Shown here one piece after another: positions 15,346-24,327 of a stretch of DNA of 58,054 nt. The first letter of the stretch is position 1, and the number at the start of each line of letters is the position of its first letter. Source of the DNA: Bacillota bacterium (GTDB taxonomy: Bacteria; Bacillota_I; Bacilli_A; RF39; UBA660); the NCBI GenBank assembly GCA_015059425.1, contig SVAM01000010.1, positions 1 to 58,054 of the forward strand. The letters are read 5' to 3'. The notes beneath the pieces are model-generated. The model saw only the letters and a list, made by a program, of their open reading frames with translations. It made no database searches and was not told where the DNA came from. Made by a program: the position numbers and the translations under genes.

Positions 15346-16360
15346 TTTTTTTTCTAACTAAATATATTAAAGGTATTATTAATGTAATTGGAATTAATAC
15401 TGCCACATATGGTAATGCATAATATATACGAAGTTCATTTATATAATTTTGAGCAAAAACTTTACTTATAACAAACATAATTATAATCAATACTATCGAT
15501 ATAGTAATTTTACTATTTTTTGGTGGTAGTAATTCTTTAATGGAATAAGTTGCCATAGAAGCAGTTATAAATAAATCAAAGCACCAAGCTATAGATAAAA
15601 TATTTTCTACTTTTTCAATAAAGTTCAATAGTTTTAATTGTTTTAAAACCATATATTCTGGAAATCTAAAAGCTTTAACTAATACTTCTCCAAATACTCC
15701 ATTAATGCATATTATAGCAATAATTAAGGTTAAAGCTGACAAACAATATGTTAGTATATGATTTTTAACAGGGCCTTTAGAATGTAATATCAATATATTG
15801 GGAAGTGTACTTATACCAGCAAAAGTAATCGCTGATTTAAATATATTAAGGGGAGTAGTATCTATAATTGGCAAGAAATTAATAACTTCAAAGTATCCAA
15901 CTAAACTAAATATAGATGATATTACAAGTACAATGCTTATTGGTAGCAAACAACTGGCAACTCTACTTATAATTTTTATTCCTTTAAAAGTTAAAGCTAA
16001 AATTAAAATTATATATGGTATTAATATATATATTTCAGGAGTATTAACAAGTAAGAAGCTAACCACAAATATTTTATATATAACTAATACATAAATTAAA
16101 ATAATAAAACTTGCAATAATCATTAGTATTTTAGTGATAAAACCAAATTTTTTATTTCTATCAAATAATTCTTTTAAAGTTATATTTCCTTTTTTTTCAA
16201 GAATATAATTATAAATAAAAGTAATTAATAATCCTATTAATAAACCTATTAAAGCACCTATATATGAGTCTTTACCGCTTGGATAAAATGTAAGTGATAA
16301 ACCAAAACCTAAAAATAATGCACGTGTTAAAAAATATACTACACTAGTATTTATTTTCAT
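15335..16360 (-). CDS. gerAB: Spore germination protein, GerAB/GerKB-type permease
   Basis: 341 aa with about ten hydrophobic segments along its whole length and a short basic C-terminus, matching the amino-acid/polyamine permease-like B subunit of Ger receptors (usual length 360-370). Characteristic start TSVVYFLTRALFLGFG. The B subunit binds the germinant in the spore inner membrane. It is the third gene of gerAA-gerAC-gerAB, and its ATG overlaps the gerAC stop. Confidence 0.9.
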   Translation of the reverse strand: MKINTSVVYFLTRALFLGFGLSLTFYPSGKDSYIGALIGLLIGLLITFIYNYILEKKGNITLKELFDRNKKFGFITKILMIIASFIILIYVLVIYKIFVVSFLLVNTPEIYILIPYIILILALTFKGIKIISRVASCLLPISIVLVISSIFSLVGYFEVINFLPIIDTTPLNIFKSAITFAGISTLPNILILHSKGPVKNHILTYCLSALTLIIAIICINGVFGEVLVKAFRFPEYMVLKQLKLLNFIEKVENILSIAWCFDLFITASMATYSIKELLPPKNSKITISIVLIIIMFVISKVFAQNYINELRIYYALPYVAVLIPITLIIPLIYLVRKKTNN

Positions 16361-17436
16361 TTTTTCACCTCAAATATTAAACCTTTTTTATTTATTTTTA
16401 AATTAATTTCATATTTAAATTCTTTATTTATCCATGAATAATAATTATTATTACGAAATTTTATATGTTCGTATAACCCTGTTTTTAAAACATTAGATTC
16501 ATTACTTTTGAGAATATTTATTACTTTATCCATTTCGTTTTTAATAACTTTAATAAATTCTTTTTCTAACTCTTTATATGTGTCTACTTCTCTTAGTGAA
16601 CCATTACAATTATCTTCATGAATACGGGCATTTAAATCTGCTTTGACAGTTATATAATTAGCATTAGGTTCATATTTAACTTTTCCTTCATAAATACTTA
16701 TAACTATTTTTTTATTATCGCTACAAGTAGATTCATATAATATGTTTTGAATATTAAAATTATTAAGTAAATTAATAGTTGGGGCATATTTATTTTCAAG
16801 TATAGTTTTTAATTTGTAATCTTTAAAAATGCCCATACCATCTAAAACAATTTTATCTTCTTTAACAGTAAAAGCAGAAAGTATAGCATCTTCACCATTA
16901 GTTAAAATATTACTTAAGGTTTCTGTAAAAGGGACATAATAACCGGCACTATCAGCATCATTATTATGTTCAAGTAAATCTATCATAAAACTACTTGCTA
17001 AAGGCTTTTCTTTTGATGTTGTATTAAGTAATTTTTTAGCAGTAGTATCTTTGGCTAATGCTAAATAAAATTCATTGCGTAGTTTAGGACTTCTTATTAA
17101 AAATTCCGATACTTCAACCATTTTGTTTTTAGCTATTTTTTCGTCAATAACAACCATTTCAATATGGTCATAATAAGCAACTTTATCTAAACTATTGCCA
17201 ATTTTTAAAAAAGCCTCAGTTATAGTACTAGCTTCGCTTGAAACCGTATAAGAACTAGATGATCCTGATGTATCTCCTGTTTTTTTAGTGCTTATAATTT
17301 CAAATGTTACATTATATTTTTCATTATTATAATCAATTCCAACTCCACTAACGATAGCTATGTCATTAAGTTCATTATAGTCATAGCAACCACTTAATAA
17401 AAAGGGAATAATTATTAATACTATAATTTTTTTCAT
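16357..17436 (-). CDS. gerAC: Spore germination lipoprotein, Ger(x)C family
   Basis: 359 aa lipoprotein. The lipobox LLSGC puts the acylated cysteine at residue 17. It is followed by the family signature NELNDIAIVSGVGID (~21-35) and FEIISTKK. The C-terminal domain (~200-359) includes the conserved segment VDTYKELEKEFIKVIKNEM. It is the C subunit of a nutrient-germinant receptor. It overlaps gerAA by 4 bases (ATGA) and gerAB by 4 bases, so translation of the three is coupled. Confidence 0.93.
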   Translation of the reverse strand: MKKIIVLIIIPFLLSGCYDYNELNDIAIVSGVGIDYNNEKYNVTFEIISTKKTGDTSGSSSSYTVSSEASTITEAFLKIGNSLDKVAYYDHIEMVVIDEKIAKNKMVEVSEFLIRSPKLRNEFYLALAKDTTAKKLLNTTSKEKPLASSFMIDLLEHNNDADSAGYYVPFTETLSNILTNGEDAILSAFTVKEDKIVLDGMGIFKDYKLKTILENKYAPTINLLNNFNIQNILYESTCSDNKKIVISIYEGKVKYEPNANYITVKADLNARIHEDNCNGSLREVDTYKELEKEFIKVIKNEMDKVINILKSNESNVLKTGLYEHIKFRNNNYYSWINKEFKYEINLKINKKGLIFEVKK

Positions 17437-18866
17437 GAGTTTTCTCCTTGTCTAGTTTTATTTTTAGTAGTTAGCATTGAACTTCTTAATTTATCTTCTT
17501 TAGCGGGTTTTTTTATTAATACTTTATAAAAGTATGTTTTATCAAACGGCATTAGAGGATAAAAATAAGGTTTGCCAAATGAATATACATCATTAATTCT
17601 TATTAAGAAATAAAATCCTGCAAAAATAAGGCCTAAAATACCAAAAAATGCTGCTGATAATAAAAATACAAATCTAAAATGTCTTAAAGCATTAGATACT
17701 TCTATTTCTGTAAATATTAAACTTGCAATAAAAGTTAAAGCAATTACAATAATCATTATAGGACTAACAATACCAGCTGAAACTGCAGCATCTCCTAGAA
17801 TTAAAGCTCCAAGGATTGAAACCGCACTTCCAAATGTAGTAGGGAATCTTAAATCGCTTTCTCGTAGCATTTCACAAACTAAAAGCATGATAATAGCTTC
17901 AACCATGGCAGGGAATGGCACTCCATCTCTTTGAATACTAAAACTTACTAATAAATCAGTTGGTATTGTTTCAATATTATAATTAGTAAGTGCAATATAT
18001 ATAGCCGGAACAGTCATAGATAAAAAGAAACAAGCAAATCTAATTATTTTTAAAAAGTTAACATTTTTACTTTTGTGATATCTATCTACACCCGGGTTAA
18101 TAAAATCAGCAAAGAATGCTGGTAGGACAATAGCGAAAGGTGAAGTATCAACTAGTAAAACTATTTTTCCTTCTAATAAGGCTTTAGATACATTATCAGG
18201 TCTTTCAGTTATTAAATATGTCGGAAAATGTATTTTGCCTTCATCAGTTATTAATTGACCTATATTACTAGAATCAATAATACCATCGATATCAATTTTT
18301 TCTAATTTATCTTTGATATTATTAATTAATTTATCTTCAGCAATGTCTTCAAAATATAATAAACCAACCTTAGTCTTAGTTTTTCTTCCTATAATATATT
18401 CATCTGTTTTTAAAGTATTAGATTTTAATCTTCTTTTAATTAAACCTAAATTAATTTGATAAGATTCGGTAAAAGCATCTTTTGGCCCATTAGTGGCTGG
18501 TTCAGAGTCAGGTGTAGATACACTTCTATTTATGTCTGCTTTAGTTTCTACAGCAAGTATTTTATTATTTCTAATAATAATGGTAAAACCACTAGTTAAA
18601 TAGAATTCTATTTCATCTTCATTTTTAATATCTACTGTATTTGGACCGGGAATAATACTATTTAAATTATTATTTTTTTTACTTTTGGTAGTACTTAAAT
18701 TACTTAAATTTTTTAATATATAATCATTTACTTTATCACCTGAACTAACTGATTCTAAGTATATTACATATATCGTTTCTATTAATGATATTTTTACTTT
18801 TTTAATAGTTAAATCAGGAGTTTTAGTAAATTCTTTTTGTATTCTTTTTACTATTTTATTTTCCAC
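17433..18866 (-). CDS. gerAA: Spore germination protein, GerAA/GerKA type
   Basis: 477 aa from a GTG start at 18866 with AGGTGAAT ahead of it. A soluble N-terminal half (~1-225) containing ITDEGKIHFPTYLITERPDN precedes the signature LLEGKIVLLVDTSPFAIVLP (~232-251) and then 4-5 membrane segments (~270-435), with a polar C-terminus. It is the A subunit of a germinant receptor and shows that the organism, or a recent ancestor, makes endospores. Upstream on the minus strand a CATAATA element (18911-18905) resembles the -10 of forespore sigma-G promoters, but I see no good -35, so that is weak. Confidence 0.94.
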   Translation of the reverse strand: MENKIVKRIQKEFTKTPDLTIKKVKISLIETIYVIYLESVSSGDKVNDYILKNLSNLSTTKSKKNNNLNSIIPGPNTVDIKNEDEIEFYLTSGFTIIIRNNKILAVETKADINRSVSTPDSEPATNGPKDAFTESYQINLGLIKRRLKSNTLKTDEYIIGRKTKTKVGLLYFEDIAEDKLINNIKDKLEKIDIDGIIDSSNIGQLITDEGKIHFPTYLITERPDNVSKALLEGKIVLLVDTSPFAIVLPAFFADFINPGVDRYHKSKNVNFLKIIRFACFFLSMTVPAIYIALTNYNIETIPTDLLVSFSIQRDGVPFPAMVEAIIMLLVCEMLRESDLRFPTTFGSAVSILGALILGDAAVSAGIVSPIMIIVIALTFIASLIFTEIEVSNALRHFRFVFLLSAAFFGILGLIFAGFYFLIRINDVYSFGKPYFYPLMPFDKTYFYKVLIKKPAKEDKLRSSMLTTKNKTRQGENS

Positions 18867-18983
18867 ATATATTCACCTAAAATTATTATTGGTAAATTTT
18901 AGAATATTATGTTATCTTTTTATATTTTATAAATATTAATATATCTGTTATGCTTATATATAAAGACTATGTTATAAAAAATC

Positions 18984-19012
18984 TTGACTTCGTATCTCTT
19001 TTATTGTAGAAT
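18984..19012 (+). promoter_or_regulatory. Promoter of tRNA-Ser
   Basis: TTGACT (18984-18989), 17 nt, TAGAAT (19007-19012), 16 bases before the tRNA. Confidence 0.8.
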
Positions 19013-19028
19013 TAAGAAGTAGTCAAGT

Positions 19029-19121
19029 GGAGTAGTACTCAAGAGGCTGAAGAGGGGTCCCTGCTAAGGATCTAGGTCGGCGAATGCTGGCGCGGAGGTT
19101 CAAATCCTCTCTACTCCGCCA
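19029..19121 (+). tRNA. tRNA-Ser (anticodon GCU)
   Basis: Class II tRNA of 93 nt: acceptor GGAGTAG/CTACTCC, discriminator G, anticodon loop CTGCTAA (GCT), a long variable arm (GGTCGGCGAATGCTGGCGC region), T-arm GGTTCAAATCC, CCA encoded. Confidence 0.96.
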
Positions 19122-19131
19122 TTATGAATTT

Positions 19132-19155
19132 AAACTCGAACAATCGAGTTTTTCT
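19132..19155 (+). terminator. Intrinsic terminator after tRNA-Ser
   Basis: AAACTCGA / TCGAGTTT stem with loop ACAA, then TT and a pyrimidine-rich tail. Confidence 0.8.
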
Positions 19156-19163
19156 TTTGCTAT

Positions 19164-19192
19164 TTGCTTTTTTCAAATGAATGTGTTATTAT
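19164..19192 (+). promoter_or_regulatory. Promoter of beta-helix-like gene
   Basis: TTGCTT (19164-19169), 17 nt, TATTAT (19187-19192); GAGGAG ribosome binding site before ATG 19220. Confidence 0.65.
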
Positions 19193-19219
19193 ATAATTCC
19201 TAAAAAAGAGGAGATAAAA

Positions 19220-19900
19220 ATGAATATTAAAGAAAATATATATTATATAGTTAGAAATTATGTAAAAAAATATTTAACAGGTAATTTAGGTGAAGTTGTT
19301 GAAGATGAAGATAAATTAGTTTGTTATGTCGAGTATAATAAATCTAAAAAAATAAATGGTACTGAGACTTTTTCTTGTTTTGGAATAAACGAAAGAAACG
19401 AAGAATTAGCAAAATCCTATAATCTTAATAAACCAATTTATTATGTATTCAGTGATTTAGACGAGTTTATAAAACCAATTAATATATTTGGATATAATTG
19501 TAATGTTTATATTAAAGATTGCGAGTTTTATAGAGGGCTACATGTTAGAGTAGTAGGTGGAAAATGTTCAATTGAAGCAACAGATATTAGAGCATTACAT
19601 AATTTAATGCTAAGTGCTCATGAATTAGTATTGCAAGACTTATATTTAAATAATGAATATTGGTATTCAACAAATTTAAATTTACATATTAGCGCTAATG
19701 ATATATTAAAAATAGATGGATGTACAATTGGTTCTGAAAATAGAAGACTTAATATAAACTTAGCATCAGGTAATGAATTAATTATTAATGGTTCAACTAT
19801 TACTGGTGATACAGTAAATTGTAAAGCAAAAAGTATTTGTTACAGTGGTAATTCTGTAATTAATAGAGAAAAACCGATGAGAAGAGTTTTAGAAAAATAG
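19220..19900 (+). CDS. Uncharacterised protein with beta-helix-like repeats
   Basis: 226 aa from ATG 19220 (GAGGAG ahead; the longer frame starting at 19181 overlaps the promoter). The N-terminal ~75 residues are mixed. From ~90 on there are short strands with alternating hydrophobics and turns (VYIKDCEFY ... LHVRVVGGKCSIEATDI ... LNLHISANDILKIDGCTIGS ... NELIINGSTITGD), the look of a right-handed beta-helix or bactofilin-like ladder. No signal peptide or membrane segment. No named family recognised. It is a single-gene unit bounded by its own promoter and terminator. Confidence 0.65.
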   Translation: MNIKENIYYIVRNYVKKYLTGNLGEVVEDEDKLVCYVEYNKSKKINGTETFSCFGINERNEELAKSYNLNKPIYYVFSDLDEFIKPINIFGYNCNVYIKDCEFYRGLHVRVVGGKCSIEATDIRALHNLMLSAHELVLQDLYLNNEYWYSTNLNLHISANDILKIDGCTIGSENRRLNINLASGNELIINGSTITGDTVNCKAKSICYSGNSVINREKPMRRVLEK

Positions 19901-19922
19901 AAATCCAGAAATGGATTTTTAA
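19901..19922 (+). terminator. Intrinsic terminator after beta-helix-like gene
   Basis: AAATCCA / TGGATTT with a GAAA tetraloop and a TTT tail, directly after the stop codon. Confidence 0.75.
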
Positions 19923-19923
19923 T

Positions 19924-19952
19924 TTGCTATTTAAAGATAAAAAAGATATAAT
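19924..19952 (+). promoter_or_regulatory. Promoter of tgt unit
   Basis: TTGCTA (19924-19929), 17 nt, TATAAT (19947-19952); GGTGAAG before ATG 19970 leaves a leader of about 10 nt. Confidence 0.7.
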
Positions 19953-19963
19953 TAGTGTGGTGA

Positions 19964-21385
<1,422 letters not shown>

Positions 21386-21386
<1 letters not shown>

Positions 21387-21412
21387 ACTTGTAAATTATA
21401 CAAGTTTTTTTA
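21386..21412 (+). terminator. Intrinsic terminator after tgt unit
   Basis: AACTTGTA / TACAAGTT stem, 5-nt loop, T7 run. Confidence 0.85.
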
Positions 21413-21433
21413 TGTAAACTTTCTTTATAAACA

Positions 21434-21462
21434 TTGCAGTTAATTCTTAATTGTTATATTAT
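21434..21462 (+). promoter_or_regulatory. Promoter of second surface protein
   Basis: TTGCAG (21434-21439), 17 nt, TATTAT (21457-21462); GAGGTG precedes ATG 21484. Confidence 0.65.
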
Positions 21463-21483
21463 TAAAGTAGAGGTGTATGAACA

Positions 21484-23157
21484 ATGGAGAACAAAAAGAA
21501 GCTATTTTTGATAATTGGTGCACTTTTGGTAATAGTTGGAATATCATTTGCTTATTTTACAATGAAAATAAAAGTAGAACAGAACAGTTCTGGAATTACT
21601 GTTACCACTAAAGAAATAGGTAATGTTAGTGTATTAATTGAAGGGAATTTATCATTTAATGATAAAGATATATTGCCAGGCTATAAGAATATATCAGCAA
21701 TTAAATTAACAGCAAAAGTTGATAAAGGTTCGCCAAAAGTAAAATATTATGATTTGATATGGAATGGGTCAAATACTTTATCAAGTTCTTTAGATTATAA
21801 AGTTTATAAAGCAGATGCTCCCGGAAAATTAAGTGTAAATTGTACTCCGAGAGAACAATTTTTAACTGAAGGAATAAGATATTTTCATGATTGTATTATG
21901 ACAAATGAAGATAAATTAGAACCAATATCGAGTGGGACAATAGGAATAAATGAGGATACAACAAAAGTGGTTTTAAAAGAACAAGAGAGTATACTTGCTA
22001 CAAATACTGGGACAGTACAATATTATTATGTAGTATTAGAATTTCCTAATAAAGATGAAGAACAAATACAAGTAGAAAATGGTAAGTTTAAAGGTGAAGT
22101 AACAATAGATCCTGCACAACCATTAACGCCAACTGAAGAAATACTTGCTAATATGACTAGTATAGTTGAGGAAGATCCATCAAAAGATTTTAGTGTTGTT
22201 TCAACAGAAGAGACAGAAGGTGTAATTTATGAAAAAGTTGTAGAAGATACAACAACTACTTTAACAAATACTACTTCATCAAATGTTAAAGCAACATTAT
22301 TATCTGAAATACAAGAAAGAAAAACATATTACTTTTCAGGAGCTCCTAAAGATAATTATGTTATATTTGCAGACCATTATTGGAGAATAATAAGAATAAA
22401 TGAAAATGGTTCAATTAGGATGATTTATAGTGGTAATGTAAATAGAATAGGGTCAAATAAAAAGACAGTTCTTGCCAATGGATATAATGATTCAATAAAT
22501 AAATATACAAGTTATACTACTAGTGAATTTAATAAATCAACTAATGATAATGCTTATGTAGGATTTAAATATGAAAAAAATAAATTAAGAGGAACAATAA
22601 ATAATTCAACTATGTTTAATGTATTAACTTCATGGTATCAAACAAATATAGCGAATAAAGGCTATGATGAATATATAGATGCTGATGCTGGCTTTTGCGG
22701 TGATAGAACAGCTTATGATAATAAAGAAGGTACTAAAACTAGTACAAGTTCAGGCATTGGTAATCATGTCACCTATTATGGAGCATATATAAGAAATTAT
22801 ACTAATAAGACCCCAACATTTAATTGTGCCCATAGTGATGACTTATATAAAACAAAAGTAGGATTAATAACAGCAGATGAAGTAGCATATGCAGGGGGAG
22901 TATTTTATAAAGCTAATACTAGCTATTATTTATATACTGGTTATAGATATTGGACTATTTCTCCGAGTTATTATGATTCAAATGAAGAGGAGCCAATTAA
23001 AGCAAGATTAGTTGATGTAAATGTAGATGGAGGAATGGGATATGGTAACACGTATGATTCTAATGAATCAGTACGTCCTGTTATAAACTTAAAATCAACT
23101 GTAATATTATATGGTTCGGGAACAATACAAGATCCTTATATAGTAAGTTTAAATTAA
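21484..23157 (+). CDS. Secreted surface protein, undiversified paralogue of the 1736 protein
   Basis: 557 aa. Same plan as the protein at 1736: SipW-type signal (KKKLFLIIGALLVIVGISFA, then YFT), a Thr-rich middle, and a C-terminal domain from ~residue 280 with DNYVIFADHYWRIIRINENG, GLITADEVAYAGG, YWTISPSYYDSNEE and SVRPVINLKS. In the segment matching the G+C-rich cassette of the first copy, codons here are ordinary A/T-ending ones (AGT TAT TAT GAT TCA AAT GAA). It is therefore either not a retroelement target or has lost that status. Predicted exported; role unknown. Confidence 0.75.
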   Translation: MENKKKLFLIIGALLVIVGISFAYFTMKIKVEQNSSGITVTTKEIGNVSVLIEGNLSFNDKDILPGYKNISAIKLTAKVDKGSPKVKYYDLIWNGSNTLSSSLDYKVYKADAPGKLSVNCTPREQFLTEGIRYFHDCIMTNEDKLEPISSGTIGINEDTTKVVLKEQESILATNTGTVQYYYVVLEFPNKDEEQIQVENGKFKGEVTIDPAQPLTPTEEILANMTSIVEEDPSKDFSVVSTEETEGVIYEKVVEDTTTTLTNTTSSNVKATLLSEIQERKTYYFSGAPKDNYVIFADHYWRIIRINENGSIRMIYSGNVNRIGSNKKTVLANGYNDSINKYTSYTTSEFNKSTNDNAYVGFKYEKNKLRGTINNSTMFNVLTSWYQTNIANKGYDEYIDADAGFCGDRTAYDNKEGTKTSTSSGIGNHVTYYGAYIRNYTNKTPTFNCAHSDDLYKTKVGLITADEVAYAGGVFYKANTSYYLYTGYRYWTISPSYYDSNEEEPIKARLVDVNVDGGMGYGNTYDSNESVRPVINLKSTVILYGSGTIQDPYIVSLN

Positions 23158-23159
23158 AG

Positions 23160-23188
23160 AATTAGCTATTTTTTAGCTAATTTTTTAA
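23160..23188 (+). terminator. Terminator between convergent genes
   Basis: ATTAGCTA / TAGCTAAT stem with a T5 loop and T6 tail. It overlaps the last codons of the minus-strand gene. Confidence 0.7.
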
Positions 23189-23543
23189 TATTAAAGTTTT
23201 TACCAAAAGAGCCACCTAAAATACTGCTTGCTAAAAGTATTATATAATATATAATTCTGTCTAGATTTATAGGGCTTTTAAAGAATATTAAATTAGTAAT
23301 TATAAGAAATAATATAAATATTATACTTAATTTAATACCTAATAAATATCCTTTTTCTTTACTATTTTGGCTAGCTTTGGTGCTTATTAAAAAGAAAGAT
23401 ACAGCCGTTAAAATAATAGATAACTTATTAACAAATTTAGTGTTTATTCCAGTTAAATTAATTAATGAAGCTATAACAGCAATACCAATAACAAATAATA
23501 TAAATATCCCTAAATATTTTATATAATTTAAAATTTTATACAT
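23166..23543 (-). CDS. TIGR04086/DUF3792-type small membrane protein
   Basis: 125 aa with four hydrophobic segments (~10-30, 37-55, 67-88, 95-115). GYLLGIKLSIIF and the Gly-rich ending LASSILGGSFGKN are the usual landmarks of the YrzE/TIGR04086 family of four-helix membrane proteins found in Bacillota, often near yajC or spoVB. Function unknown. It is transcribed divergently from the DUF421 gene at 23615, and CACC on the plus strand marks a GGTG ribosome binding site before its ATG. Confidence 0.75.
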   Translation of the reverse strand: MYKILNYIKYLGIFILFVIGIAVIASLINLTGINTKFVNKLSIILTAVSFFLISTKASQNSKEKGYLLGIKLSIIFILFLIITNLIFFKSPINLDRIIYYIILLASSILGGSFGKNFNIKKLAKK

Positions 23544-23614
23544 AATATCACCTAATAATATATATTATTTGATTAAAAAAATATGAATAGTTACATAATA
23601 AAAATGGTGATTGT

Positions 23615-24265
23615 ATGGAATTATTTAATGTTGTATTTAGAACGTTATTCTTTTATTTCTTTGTAACTTTAGCGTATCGTATAATGGGGAAAAGAGAAAT
23701 AGGTCAACTTGGAGTAATAGATTTAATAGTATCAATACTAATCGCTGAGCTGGTTGCTATAAGTATTGAAAATATAAATGATTCAATTTTTATGACAATC
23801 TTACCAATTTGTATTTTAGTAGTTTTAGAACTTACTCTGGGTTATTTATCAGTTAAATCCCGTACATTTAGAACTGTTTTTGGTGGGAAACCTTCTTTAA
23901 TAATAATTGATGGTAAAATTAATTATCATGAGATGGTGAAACAAAGATATAGTTTAGACGATTTATTATTAAGTTTAAGACAAAAAGAAATAAGAAATAT
24001 TGAAGATATAGAATATGCATTTTTAGAACCAAATGGGAAATTATCTATTTTTAAATACAATTTCTTTAGAATAAAAAGTGCATACCCAATGCCTTTAATT
24101 GTAGATGGTAATATTCAAGATAAAGCTTTAAAATATATTCATAAAACTAAAGCGTGGTTAGAAAGAGAATTAAAAATGAAAAATCTAGAAGTTAAAGATG
24201 TTTTTTATGCTTTTTATAAAAAAAATCAGATTTATTTAGTTAAAAGAAATGAAACTTTGAAATAA
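23615..24265 (+). CDS. DUF421 (YetF-type) membrane protein
   Basis: 216 aa. Three N-terminal membrane segments (~5-80) with YRIMGKREIGQLGVIDLIVS, the defining motif of DUF421/YetF proteins. A soluble alpha/beta domain follows (~85-210) with PSLIIIDGKINYHEMVKQRY and LRQKEIRNIEDIEYAFLEPNG. Members occur in spore formers as well as other bacteria; YetF/YrbG proteins have been associated with spore membranes and stress. GGTGATTGT directly precedes the ATG. A weak TTGATT at 23569 may be the -35. Divergent neighbour is another membrane protein. Confidence 0.88.
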   Translation: MELFNVVFRTLFFYFFVTLAYRIMGKREIGQLGVIDLIVSILIAELVAISIENINDSIFMTILPICILVVLELTLGYLSVKSRTFRTVFGGKPSLIIIDGKINYHEMVKQRYSLDDLLLSLRQKEIRNIEDIEYAFLEPNGKLSIFKYNFFRIKSAYPMPLIVDGNIQDKALKYIHKTKAWLERELKMKNLEVKDVFYAFYKKNQIYLVKRNETLK

Positions 24266-24279
24266 AGTATTATTTCTTT

Positions 24280-24308
24280 TTGACTTTGATTTTAAAATAA
24301 GTTAATAT
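24280..24308 (+). promoter_or_regulatory. Promoter of giant sigma-like gene pair
   Basis: TTGACT (24280-24285), 17 nt, TAATAT (24303-24308); GGTGAT ribosome binding site before ATG 24328. Confidence 0.65.
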
Positions 24309-24327
24309 TATTAATTGGTGATTCATC

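Noticed and set aside
18905-18911. Sigma-G promoter for the gerA operon
   Set aside because: CATAATA fits the -10, but the -35 region 17-18 bases upstream does not fit the sigma-G consensus, so it is noted only as a weak possibility.
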